Source of the DNA: Sphingobacterium faecium
GTDB lineage: Bacteria; Bacteroidota; Bacteroidia; Sphingobacteriales; Sphingobacteriaceae
Direction: 5' to 3'
NCBI RefSeq assembly: GCF_003054045.1
Contig: NZ_QBKH01000005.1
Location: 478,063-542,062 of the forward strand
Length of the DNA stretch: 64,000 nt
The notes under the pieces are model-generated. The model worked only from the letters and a program-made list of their open reading frames with translations, searched no databases and had not been told where the DNA came from. Positions 56,774-64,000 of the stretch are shown piece by piece. Every line of letters starts with the position of its first letter. Within the stretch, counting starts at the first letter, position 1. The position numbers and the translations under genes are program-made.

Positions 56774-57025
56774 ATGACACAAATTGATCTTGATCAAGAG
56801 TAAGCACAGATTTTAATAGCATTTACCCCCTGAGTGAAGCGCTTAAAAAGAGCATTCGCCAGCAGAGTAAGCTTACTACATTTAACAAAAAAGCGCATTT
56901 ACTTCAATTCAACGAAGTAAATCAATCTATATATTTTATCTTGCCAGGTTGCGTAAGAACCTATTATCTGAATGATGACGGCGAAGAACATACCTCTTGG
57001 CTGCTAACCGAAGGAGAGCCCGCCT
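56774..57025 (+). pseudogene. Truncated, frameshifted Crp/Fnr-family regulator
   Basis: One reading frame encodes NSIYPLSEALKKSIRQQSKL and continues through KKAHLLQFNEVNQSIYFILP and GCVRTYYLNDDGEEHTSW to LLTEGE, which is the N-terminal half of a Crp/Fnr cyclic-nucleotide-binding-like domain (compare the intact gene at 15218). No start codon exists in that frame; an ATG at 56774 opens a frame (MTQIDLDQ) that would join it only after a shift. After LLTEGE the homology stops and there is no helix-turn-helix part. The 3' half is replaced by the XRE-type gene. I infer a gene broken by rearrangement. Confidence 0.7.
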
Positions 57026-57032
57026 TTCGATT

Positions 57033-57281
57033 ATGTCCGATAATATCAGATACCTCAGGTTGCAAGCACCTGACATCACGCAAAGTAAAATTTCTGATCA
57101 TCTGGGTGTTACGAGAGATGATTACGCAAAATATGAGATGGAAAAAACTGCGCCACCACTCGATGTGCTTGTAGGGATCTCCCGCTTTTTTGATGTGAAT
57201 ACCGATCTTTTGCTTACGGCGGATCTGCGGAAATCTAAACCGCAGCAAGCTGTGCCGCAACAGCATAACTTAGACACTTAA
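57033..57281 (+). CDS. Short XRE-type helix-turn-helix regulator, possibly truncated
   Basis: An 82-residue protein from ATG at 57033 (MSDNIRYLRLQAPDITQSKI). It has the whole XRE helix-turn-helix (ITQSKISDHLGVTRDDYAKYE, then PPLDVLVGISRFFDVNTDLLL). After DLRK the sequence turns low-complexity (KPQQAVPQQ), and related proteins usually carry a further C-terminal domain, so the gene may be cut short. It abuts the broken Crp gene and precedes the cat gene. The helix-turn-helix is sure; activity is not. Confidence 0.65.
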   Translation: MSDNIRYLRLQAPDITQSKISDHLGVTRDDYAKYEMEKTAPPLDVLVGISRFFDVNTDLLLTADLRKSKPQQAVPQQHNLDT

Positions 57282-57367
57282 GTCGGGTTTAATTTTTGTA
57301 ACTTGTATCCCATAACGCAACACAAACAAGGTGAATAAAAAAGAAGCCTATTAACAACAATAAGAAC

Positions 57368-58017
57368 ATGGCGGAATACACCAAACCATCAATATAGAAG
57401 AGTGGAACAGAAAGGAACATTTTAATGCTTATCGTGATGCGATCAAGTGCGGATTCAGTTTGACCGTTAAATTAGATATTACGCAGGTCATTCCTTTTGT
57501 AAAGGAAACGGGATTTAAATTTTATCCCGTGATGATCTATTTGCTCTCACAAGCAGTAAACCAACACCCTGCCTTCAAAATGTCCATGAAAGAAGGTGAG
57601 TTGATCCTTTGGGATCGTGTCGACCCGGTTTATACCGTCCTTCATCAGGACACCGAAACTTTTTCTGCCCTGTCTGTCCCCTACAGCGATAGCTTCATGG
57701 ATTTTATAGACAGCTATAACCAGGTCCTTCAAAAAAATGAAAACAACAGGAGTTTTTTCCCTGAGCAGGCACCCCAAAACCATTTTAATATTTCGGCACT
57801 TCCGTGGATTCATTTTGAAAGTTTCAACCTCAACATTGCTGATTTTACAGACTATTTTGCACCCAGTTTTACCTTCGGAAAATACCAAACAGAAGGAAAC
57901 AAAACCCTGATGCCCTTGGCCATACAAGTACACCATGCTGTTTGCGATGGAATCCATGTTGCCAAATTGATAGACACCTTACAGCAAGCCTGTACAACCA
58001 TCAAAACGCTTATATAA
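57368..58017 (+). pseudogene. cat: Chloramphenicol acetyltransferase with 5' frameshift
   Basis: From the frame open at 57386 onward the translation is a type-A CAT: NIEEWNRKEHFNAYRD, KFYPVMIYLLSQAVNQHPAF, the active-site HHAVCDGIH and PLAIQVHH. No ATG exists in that frame. An ATG at 57368 gives MAEYTK and then meets TAG at 57395 in its own frame. Adding one A in the AAA run at 57383-57385 fuses them into MAEYTKTINIEEWNRKEHF and yields about 217 residues, the normal CAT length. As read, the gene cannot give a full enzyme: a TTG at 57460 would lose about 31 residues. The fault may be a real mutation or a sequence error. Confidence 0.8.
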
Positions 58018-58063
58018 AGCTAAAAAGAGGAGAAAATTAATTTTAATTTAGAGCGAAAAACAC

Positions 58064-58531
58064 ATGAATATTAGAAAAGCAACATCAGCAGATCTTCCAC
58101 AGATAAAAGCACTTTATTCGCTGTTGTTTGAGCAGCTGGCAAACTATGAACCTGATTATCTTCAGCCGGCTCTTCAGGATGAAGACTTTCTGCGCAAGGT
58201 AGTTGCAGCAGAAGATAATCTTGTTGCATTTATTTACGTTATAGACGGGCAAGTAACAGGTTTTGCAATTGCAAAACTAGAGGAGAGCCCCCCTTACCAT
58301 TGTTTTATCCCGTTGACATGTATGTATTTAATGGACATTGTAGTTGATGAAACCAGTCGTGGAAAAGGAATCGGAAAAGCGTTGATTGAACGCGTCAAGC
58401 AATGGTCTAAAGAGCAGGGAGCTGATTATCTAGAACTTAGTGTGTTGGCAAAAAACACCTTAGCAGAGGCATTGTATCTGCGGGAAGGTTTTGAAACCTT
58501 TACTAAATCGATGCGAATGAAAATTGAATAG
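58064..58531 (+). CDS. GNAT-family N-acetyltransferase
   Basis: A 155-residue acetyl-CoA-dependent transferase. The acetyl-CoA loop is VVDETSRGKGIGKAL (about 104-118), and motif B ends in AEALYLREGFE. The start MNIRKATSADLPQIKALY is canonical. Substrate unknown. It lies 46 bases after the cat frame on the same strand and could once have been co-transcribed with it as a resistance-type cassette. Confidence 0.9.
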   Translation: MNIRKATSADLPQIKALYSLLFEQLANYEPDYLQPALQDEDFLRKVVAAEDNLVAFIYVIDGQVTGFAIAKLEESPPYHCFIPLTCMYLMDIVVDETSRGKGIGKALIERVKQWSKEQGADYLELSVLAKNTLAEALYLREGFETFTKSMRMKIE

Positions 58532-58601
58532 CTGATTAATGATTTCTTTAAGACAAGCTCTTATAAATTCCTCTGGAAATCACTCATAGCATTACGCTAA
58601 A

Positions 58602-58946
58602 TCACAAAATATTACTAGAAGGCACATGATATTTAATCTTAAGGTTTCCCTTTTTTGCACGATATGCCTGAAACTGAACTAAACCAGCGGAATTATACCA
58701 ATCAACTCCCAGCTCCTTTAAAATCTCGCCCCCTGGGATTGCAATTCCATGTATTTTTATCGTGTCATCCGTATGCCCATCAATTTTAAGAATCAAAATT
58801 GTGACATCACTGATATTAGTTTCAGCATGAAGTAAAGTATCTTTACTTACATCGTAAACATTCCATTCGTCACGATTTTTAGTGTGACATAAAAAAAAGA
58901 CTGCCCTTATAAAACCTACTAACCATAGCGGTAAAATAAATTTCTT
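58602..58946 (-). CDS. Small exported-looking protein, start codon unclear
   Basis: The minus-strand frame is open from 58964 to the stop at 58602 (120 codons). It reads as a basic-hydrophobic leader (KKFILPLWLVGFIRAVFFLC) followed by a beta-rich domain (NRDEWNVYDVSKDT, NISDVTILILKIDGHTDD, then GGEILKELGVDWYNSAGL). No ATG or GTG occurs in frame; the only near-standard start is TTG at 58796, which would remove the leader and part of the domain. Either the start was lost (pseudogene) or a rare start is used. I do not recognise the family. Confidence 0.45.
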   Translation of the reverse strand, partial: KKFILPLWLVGFIRAVFFLCHTKNRDEWNVYDVSKDTLLHAETNISDVTILILKIDGHTDDTIKIHGIAIPGGEILKELGVDWYNSAGLVQFQAYRAKKGNLKIKYHVPSSNIL

Positions 58947-59099
58947 ACAATATATATGGATAGCTTACACTAGTAATCGGCTCTTAACTTTCTTCTATTC
59001 GCAGGAATAAGTTTGTCCCATTCGACAATTCCATCATATTTAATTCTTCAGGATATAAATATCGTTAATTCCCACTTAAAAACTACAGAAATAAAATTA

Positions 59100-59133
59100 C
59101 AAAAAGTGGAAGTCTTACATACTTCCACTTTTG
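59100..59133 (-). terminator. Terminator of TonB receptor gene
   Basis: Arms AAAAGTGGAAGT (59102-59113) and ACTTCCACTTTT (59121-59132); read on the minus strand the stem is followed by a T run. It begins six bases after the receptor stop codon. Confidence 0.85.
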
Positions 59134-59138
59134 TGATT

Positions 59139-61430
59139 TTAAAAAGATGTAATCACGCCAAAAGTAATATTCCGTCCCGGATTATATATACCCAATGAAA
59201 GGTCGTGATGATCTAGTCGACCAGGTCTCAGACGGTTTAATGCATCGTAATACTTCTTATCCAGTAAATTACTTCCAGCAGCATACGTTTGCACATTTAA
59301 TCCTCTAATCTTAAACGTCGTTCCTAACGAAGCATTTAGTAAGGTATATCCCGACACACTGGTTTCAAATTCACGGTCTACTCGTCGCTGTGCAAAAAAA
59401 TTATCAATACCAATTTTTAAATAGCTAGCCGACAATCCTTTTATTTCTGTGTTATATTTTAAGCTGTTCTTAAACTGTCCTGCTGGAATAAAAGGCAACG
59501 GTCTATCCAGTGTTTTATTTTTAGCATAGGTGTACGAAAAGATATTGTTGAATGTAAGGTGACGGAATACCGTAATATTAAAATCTCCTTCGAATCCATT
59601 GAGCTGTGCATCAACCTGACCATACCGATAAATTGCCATTCCATCAGCTGTTTCATCACCGGGCTTTGATGAGATGTAAATATAATCTTTGATCAAGTTA
59701 GAATAAACACTGATACTACCATTAAATACGCCCCTATCGTAGTCTATACTAACATCTGCTTGATAACTTTTTTCGGGCTTCAATGCCGTATTGCCGATTT
59801 CATACCGAAAAGTGCCCTCATGTACTCCATTTGAGCTAAGTTCTGCCGGATTTGGTGATCGAAAAGCATTACCCAAGTTAGCTTTAAGATTAACATACTG
59901 ACTCAATTGATGTGTCAAGCCGGTGGCAAAACTAACGTTTGAAAAATGATTTTTATACTTTTCGAACACATCGCCATCTTTGACATATCCATCACCATCA
60001 TTGACACGATAATCATAGCGCACACCAGCATTTACAGTTGTATTTTCCCAGGTCTTTTTAATATAGCCAAATGCCCCTGCTCCAAAACTCTGATAATCGG
60101 GAAGCAAAAACTCAGCCCCTTTATTGGAGTTTTTAGCATGTTCGGCACTAATCCCAAAAGCCGGCTGCCACCCCTGAAATTCATTGATCGTGTACTTCGC
60201 ATCCAGGGTTAACGTATGTAAATCCAAAAAAAGATTTGGGATAGGATTGTCATGTTCTCGACGCTGATTGTTCTGATAACCGAGGTCAAATTTTAATGAT
60301 CCCTGATCTAAAATAAGCTGATTGTTCCAAGAAAGCTTCGTATGTCGGATATCCTGCTTCGGAAACTGAAGGCTTCTGTTCTTATAATCCCCTTTCGTAA
60401 AAGGATTCCCTGCAGCATCAACATAATTACCCTGGCTATCAAAAGCAGGTTCATAAAATCCAATATTATTGCGAAAGAAAGAGGCATTCACATGCGAATG
60501 GCCCCATGACCTGTTAAGTCCAAGCATCGCGCTAAAATTCGTTTCATTGAAACCTGAATTTGGAAAATAACCAGTAGGAGTCTTGAATGAATAGGCATTT
60601 TTATAAGTTCCTCTTCCCCTCCAGACAAATCCATTGTGATTACCGGTCAACATAGCAGAACTGGCACTTAACCCGCCATTGGTCGAATAATTGGATAATA
60701 CTTCGCCCTTAACTTCTCCACTTTGCGGAACAAGCGGCTCCAGAAAATTGATCACCCCTCCCAGTGCATCCGAGCCGTACATGAGCGATGCTGCACCGCG
60801 CAGTACTTCGACACGATCTGCACCATATTGATCGATCTCGATCCCATGCTCATCGCCCCATTGATTACCCTGCTGTTTGACCCCATTGCTGATCGTGACA
60901 ACCCGATTGGATGATAGTCCCCGAATGACGGGTTTAGCAATTGATGCCCCGGTCGTAATCGCCGATACGCCTGGTACCAACCTAGCCAATCCATCTATGG
61001 CATTAGTAGCGGGTTCCAATAACTGCTGCTTACCTACAACAGCGATGGAAGTACTATTTTTTTTACTGCTTGAGCTGATCGCTGCGCTCGTTACAATCAC
61101 CTCATCTAAGGTCAAATTGCTCGGACTTAATTGAATCGAAACCAGATCGTTGCTATTCAAATAAATTCTCAAACTTCGGGTCTGATAACCGACTCCGCTA
61201 AATTCGACCAAATGCTGTCCTTTATATTTCGTGGGAATTATGAACCCACCGTTCTGATCTGAAACGAGTTCAAGCTTAAGGTCAGGTACTTTAATAGTAA
61301 CTCCTGCTATAGGCTCACCATTTTTGTCATCCAAAACACGACCGGTCTGTTTGCTGTCCGTCTGCCCGTAACTCGTTAACGCAGCAATAACCGACAAAGC
61401 AAAAAATAAAATTTTCTTCATCATATACAT
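59139..61430 (-). CDS. TonB-dependent receptor, probably for a metal or metal complex
   Basis: A 763-residue outer-membrane receptor: signal peptide (ending SYGQ), CarboxypepD_reg domain (27-105), plug (120-240, with KPVIRGLSSNRVVTISNGVK and GDEHGIEIDQYGADRVEVLRG) and barrel ending ITFGVITSF. The plug wording QGNQWGDEHG is that of siderophore/metal-type receptors (ZnuD-like), not of SusC. It is full length. The gene for a small histidine-rich membrane protein lies 69 bases upstream on the same strand behind a palindromic operator, so uptake of a transition metal such as zinc or copper is a reasonable inference. Confidence 0.9.
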   Translation of the reverse strand: MYMMKKILFFALSVIAALTSYGQTDSKQTGRVLDDKNGEPIAGVTIKVPDLKLELVSDQNGGFIIPTKYKGQHLVEFSGVGYQTRSLRIYLNSNDLVSIQLSPSNLTLDEVIVTSAAISSSSKKNSTSIAVVGKQQLLEPATNAIDGLARLVPGVSAITTGASIAKPVIRGLSSNRVVTISNGVKQQGNQWGDEHGIEIDQYGADRVEVLRGAASLMYGSDALGGVINFLEPLVPQSGEVKGEVLSNYSTNGGLSASSAMLTGNHNGFVWRGRGTYKNAYSFKTPTGYFPNSGFNETNFSAMLGLNRSWGHSHVNASFFRNNIGFYEPAFDSQGNYVDAAGNPFTKGDYKNRSLQFPKQDIRHTKLSWNNQLILDQGSLKFDLGYQNNQRREHDNPIPNLFLDLHTLTLDAKYTINEFQGWQPAFGISAEHAKNSNKGAEFLLPDYQSFGAGAFGYIKKTWENTTVNAGVRYDYRVNDGDGYVKDGDVFEKYKNHFSNVSFATGLTHQLSQYVNLKANLGNAFRSPNPAELSSNGVHEGTFRYEIGNTALKPEKSYQADVSIDYDRGVFNGSISVYSNLIKDYIYISSKPGDETADGMAIYRYGQVDAQLNGFEGDFNITVFRHLTFNNIFSYTYAKNKTLDRPLPFIPAGQFKNSLKYNTEIKGLSASYLKIGIDNFFAQRRVDREFETSVSGYTLLNASLGTTFKIRGLNVQTYAAGSNLLDKKYYDALNRLRPGRLDHHDLSLGIYNPGRNITFGVITSF

Positions 61431-61499
61431 TCATGACTTCATCATTCTTAGGAATGACAAAGCATTTTTAAATCATAAAAAACCAAAAATGAAATCGTG

Positions 61500-61883
61500 C
61501 TACCGCACTATATTGATATAGGTGATGAAGATTGGAGGACCGCGTGGGAGGATCGGAACTAAAGGTTGCGAAATTTCATAAAGATCGATTGGAAATTTCC
61601 ATAAAATGCGCCACAGTGTAAAAAACGGATTTAGGTTGTGATAAACAGGTCCTTCCGAAAACTCGAAAAGATAATCAGAACTAAAGGTTCGAATTTCATT
61701 CTCACTATGGTGGTCATTCCCTTTCTTTGCAATAGGATAAGGATGCTTATGCTGTATAACTTCACCAGATTTTAGCACATGGATATGTAGAAAAAATATA
61801 CTACAAACTATCCAATAGAGATACAAAAAAACGATGAGATTCGTTTTAAAACTTCTAGATTGGATTTGTTTATGTATCAGCAC
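61500..61883 (-). CDS. Small histidine-rich membrane protein
   Basis: Up to 127 residues from GTG at 61883; no in-frame ATG exists, so the start is uncertain and could be a later TTG. One hydrophobic helix (NLIVFLYLYWIVCSIFFL) is followed by HIHVLKSGEVIQHKHPYP and GNDHHSENE, giving a His-rich, presumably periplasmic loop able to bind a metal. It ends PILPRGPPIFITYINIV. I recall similar short H.H...H.HP proteins ending RxPP next to TonB receptors in Bacteroidota, without known function. It is probably co-transcribed with the receptor gene downstream. Confidence 0.7.
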   Translation of the reverse strand: MLIHKQIQSRSFKTNLIVFLYLYWIVCSIFFLHIHVLKSGEVIQHKHPYPIAKKGNDHHSENEIRTFSSDYLFEFSEGPVYHNLNPFFTLWRILWKFPIDLYEISQPLVPILPRGPPIFITYINIVR

Positions 61884-61887
61884 AAGG

Positions 61888-61919
61888 CAAATATACTAAA
61901 AAAGGGTAATAGCAACAAA
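61888..61919 (-). promoter_or_regulatory. Consensus promoter inside a palindrome
   Basis: On the minus strand TTTG (61916-61919), 20 bases, TATATTTG (61888-61895). The predicted start site lies next to the GTG at 61883, so the transcript would be almost leaderless. Confidence 0.6.
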
Positions 61920-61944
61920 GTTGCTATTACCCTTTTTAGTATAT
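61891..61944. promoter_or_regulatory. Large palindrome: operator and/or terminator
   Basis: The left arm 61891-61916 and the right arm 61920-61944 are complementary over 25 bases with a single extra A on the left and a loop of AAA. The core GGTAATAGCAAC / GTTGCTATTACC is GC-balanced; the outer part is a run of A/T then ACTA. It covers the -33 and -7 boxes of the histidine-rich protein gene. It could be the operator of a Fur/Zur-like repressor, an intrinsic terminator in either direction, or both. Confidence 0.7.
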
Positions 61945-62768
61945 TTCTTCACATTTGCTTAGCTTTTCGCCCAATACCTTAGCGCGATAAATTGCTCAAT
62001 ATCGGATTATCAGGATCTGCTGGTGTTTCTTTTCCAACGTTGATCGCTCCTTATAAGAAGGTGAAAATTGTGCTCTCAAAAAATAACAACTAAGCATAGT
62101 CTATATCCTGAGGACTCCATCTAATAAGTGATGAGAGATAAATAAAGGAACATGGATTTCCTGCTATTTCAAATTGTAAATGGATAGATTATTGTATAAA
62201 AAAGTTTAAAAATATTTTTTAATGAACCTTTTTAAAGGACACTTGTTATATTATTGAAAACTATAGCAGATCTGCTTTTAAATAAGCAGAAAAATAAATC
62301 GACGTAGTACAGTAGAAAATCCAAATGCACCCAAAACTTTTGGATGACGAAACAAAAAAGAGGAAACGATAAGAAACATAAAAAAATTACTGTACATCTA
62401 CACGTCAAGATAAAGGGTCTAATGAAAATTAGGCCCTTTTGACTTTAAATTATCCATCAAAACGTATAGTGTGCAAAAACTTTACAACAAAATATAAAAA
62501 AGGTTAAAAGTACCCATATAAAAATGCCAGATATCACTATAGCATATTTATCTGAATTCTATAATGGCTAAAAGAGCAACACATCTTAATTGACTAGCAG
62601 AACGATATCTTTACCATTAACCTGACTGAAGTAAGACCACCGCCAGATATAAACCAAAAATTATTCTAATTCAGAGGATCAGCTTTTCATTGCGAAGATG
62701 CAAAGGAAGCTGCCCGCATCACTTATTGCCAATTTAGATCGCTACGCTCGTAGTACTATGAAAGCATA
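61945..62768. other. Gene-poor region with a possible gene remnant
   Basis: About 820 bases with no complete gene. On the minus strand 62050-61979 encodes GAINVGKETPADPDNPILSN then LSR and stop; it reads like a protein C-terminus but its frame is closed by a stop directly upstream. A terminator-like hairpin stands at 62411-62440. I see no RNA gene. Confidence 0.4.
62411..62440. terminator. Intrinsic terminator, family A copy 2
   Basis: AAAGGGTCTAAT pairs with ATTAGGCCCTTT with one G-T step, loop GAAA. Nearly identical to the hairpin at 46048-46077. No plus-strand gene ends before it; it lies 330 bases beyond the stop of the minus-strand gene at 62769. Confidence 0.6.
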
Positions 62769-63617
62769 TTACAGATTTTTGGCATCCATATATTTTGAAG
62801 GCAAAATAGTGACAGTTCCATCTGCTCTCAGCTCAATGTAGAATTTTATGATGCTGGCGCCGGTTACACCAGAAAAATAGGTAGCGGCGTGCCATTTGTT
62901 TTTATCATTTCCTAAAACCTGTAAAGCCGTGTCCGAAAATGTCGACTGTTTGCCCACGATCAACTTTAACTCTTCAATCGATTGATCCTTTCCTCTTTCT
63001 ATGACTCCCTGCAGTACTATGATAGAATCAGGCAAATTGGAAATACTTTTTTTTTGCAGCTCATCTGCAATTTGTTTGGCAAGATCTACATATTTACCGT
63101 GAAGCCTTGCTGCCATACCATTAGCAGGTATCTCGCTTTGCTCCCCCGTACTATATCTTAATGAATAGACAATAGAGTCTTTGTAAATCGTTTCTCCGAT
63201 CTCCCAGTGCGTCGGAAAATTGAATTTTTGATATTCGACCAACTGATTTAAGGAGATTTCTGTTGCTCTAAAATGAATGGGTCCATATTTATTTAATATA
63301 TCTACAGAATCACCTTTAAAAGACATATCGTAATACGACTTAGTGTCTGGATTATCCCGAACCCAAATAACTTCAGGGCGATCTTGTATAAAAGAAACAG
63401 CAATATACTGGATCTCAGGGTGAAGTTTAAATATATGATTATTTGCAGTGTCGTATAACATAAAACGGAGAGAAATCAGTGACCTACTTTCGCCTGGCTT
63501 ATAATGAATGTCCATTTTTATAGTTTCCGCATTATGGTTCTGATCTTGTGCATACGAGCAAGACCAAAGGATAACACTCCCTAAAATAAAAAAAAATTGG
63601 AATTTATAATTTATCAT
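62769..63617 (-). CDS. Secreted lipoprotein-like protein with possible TonB C-terminal-like domain
   Basis: A 282-residue exported protein: hydrophobic leader (FQFFFILGSVILWSCSYAQ) with a Cys at about 20 that could be lipid-anchored. The middle is unassigned. The last 90 residues (SIIVLQGVIERGKDQSIEEL, then IVGKQSTFSDTALQVLG and WHAA, IKFYIELRADG) follow the order of strands and helix in TonB C-terminal domains, but the match is weak. It follows the thioredoxin-like gene by 74 bases on the same strand. Confidence 0.55.
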   Translation of the reverse strand: MINYKFQFFFILGSVILWSCSYAQDQNHNAETIKMDIHYKPGESRSLISLRFMLYDTANNHIFKLHPEIQYIAVSFIQDRPEVIWVRDNPDTKSYYDMSFKGDSVDILNKYGPIHFRATEISLNQLVEYQKFNFPTHWEIGETIYKDSIVYSLRYSTGEQSEIPANGMAARLHGKYVDLAKQIADELQKKSISNLPDSIIVLQGVIERGKDQSIEELKLIVGKQSTFSDTALQVLGNDKNKWHAATYFSGVTGASIIKFYIELRADGTVTILPSKYMDAKNL

Positions 63618-63691
63618 GGTTTAACTAAATTTTATACTATTTTTTAGAATTTCTTACCTATATACCATTCAAATTCCTTTACGAAATTCAA

Positions 63692-64000
63692 TTATTTTTT
63701 CAATGCACGCTCGATCCACATAGTAGCAGTAGCTGCCAAATCATTCGGATATGTACTCTTCTGAGTTAGATGGCCTCGCTTATCAAAAACCAAATAACTG
63801 GGAATATATTCAAAACCAAATTGTTCCAATGCTGTCGCAAACTGGTTTTTATACACGTAAAAATGTTCTCCACCTAATATTTTGCTATATTCCTGAAATC
63901 CATTACGATTGGAAGATTCGTCCGTTAAATACACGAATACGACATCTTCCCGAGCTGCATACTTTTTCTTTACTTGATCCATTTCAGAAAAAGCTTGTAT
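63692..64000 (-). CDS. Thioredoxin-fold protein, partial at window edge
   Basis: The frame is open from the stop at 63692 to the end of the window (103 codons) and has no own start: it reads IQAFSEMDQVKKKYAARE, DVVFVYLTDESSN, then FEYIPSYLVFDKRGHL. The cis-Pro-type loop IPSYLVFDKRG and the spacing are those of TlpA/thioredoxin-like domains; the CxxC motif and N-terminus would lie beyond the window. It is upstream of the secreted protein at 62769 and probably in the same operon. Confidence 0.75.
   Translation of the reverse strand: MQAFSEMDQVKKKYAAREDVVFVYLTDESSNRNGFQEYSKILGGEHFYVYKNQFATALEQFGFEYIPSYLVFDKRGHLTQKSTYPNDLAATATMWIERALKK

Noticed and set aside
57460..57462. TTG as the true start of the cat gene
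   Set aside because: It would drop about 31 conserved residues, including the NRKEHF segment that is encoded in the same frame upstream.
56537..59138. A complete integrative element carrying the cat gene
   Set aside because: No integrase, attachment repeats or terminal inverted repeats are visible; only the decayed gene content suggests transfer.
1..64000. CRISPR arrays, tRNA or rRNA genes, intact transposases, prophage genes
   Set aside because: I looked for spaced direct repeats, cloverleaf-type GC-rich segments, and transposase or integrase motifs and found none that I can support.

Overview
The window is a chromosomal stretch of a low-GC Bacteroidota bacterium, most likely a Sphingobacteriaceae member such as Sphingobacterium or Pedobacter. 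The evidence is a SusC/SusD pair with an ECF sigma factor and FecR anti-sigma factor, several TonB-dependent receptors with carboxypeptidase-regulatory N-domains, LytTR signalling, a multi-PAS kinase with an Asn/Glu-rich linker, DUF4843 and PKD-like lipoproteins, and promoters of the Bacteroidota type (TTTG or TTG, about 17-20 nt, then TAnnTTTG). I saw no rRNA, tRNA, CRISPR array, integrase or intact insertion sequence. The organism assignment is inference from gene content.

Layout. 0.1-4.3 kb: multi-PAS histidine kinase, small lipoprotein, cysteine-free CMD-family protein. 4.7-9.9 kb: a probable operon of a TonB-dependent receptor, a degenerate LytS-type kinase, an intact LytS-type kinase and a LytTR response regulator. 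9.9-18.3 kb: HD phosphohydrolase, GT4 glycosyltransferase, lipoprotein, butanediol-dehydrogenase-like MDR enzyme, PRISE-like SDR, Crp/Fnr regulator, membrane protein, luciferase-like oxidoreductase and an ArsR-type regulator with repeated palindromic operators. 18.8-20.6 kb: GH110 alpha-1,3-galactosidase behind a consensus promoter. 20.8-33.1 kb: mixed metabolic and envelope genes (DUF4375/DMP19-like, DUF2931, carbon-nitrogen hydrolase, AraC regulator, flavin reductase, orphan ExbD, royal-jelly-like protein, aldo/keto reductase plus DUF3861, YceI). 33.2-40.3 kb: HPII-type catalase, possible small RNA, small membrane protein, FUSC transporter, bacteriophytochrome kinase. 40.5-46.0 kb: SWIM and WGR/helical-repeat protein pair, SRPBCC protein.

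46.3-56.5 kb is one long minus-strand locus: sigma factor, FecR, SusC with STN domain, SusD, DUF4843 lipoprotein, PKD-like lipoprotein, TlpA-type thioredoxin. It looks like a complete self-sensing uptake system of unknown ligand. 56.7-59.0 kb is a decayed accessory islet: a broken Crp/Fnr gene joined to a short XRE regulator, a chloramphenicol acetyltransferase gene carrying an apparent one-base frameshift after codon 6, a GNAT gene, and a reading frame with no usable start. 59.1-61.9 kb is a TonB-dependent receptor preceded by a small histidine-rich membrane protein, with a near-perfect 25-bp-arm palindrome lying over a consensus promoter; this looks like metal-responsive uptake. The right edge holds a secreted protein with a possible TonB C-terminal-like domain and a truncated thioredoxin-fold gene.

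The observations most worth testing are the pseudokinase/kinase tandem, the ArsR operator set, the palindrome-controlled histidine-rich/TonB receptor pair, the minimal WGR/SWIM pair, the frameshifted cat gene and the orphan bacteriophytochrome.
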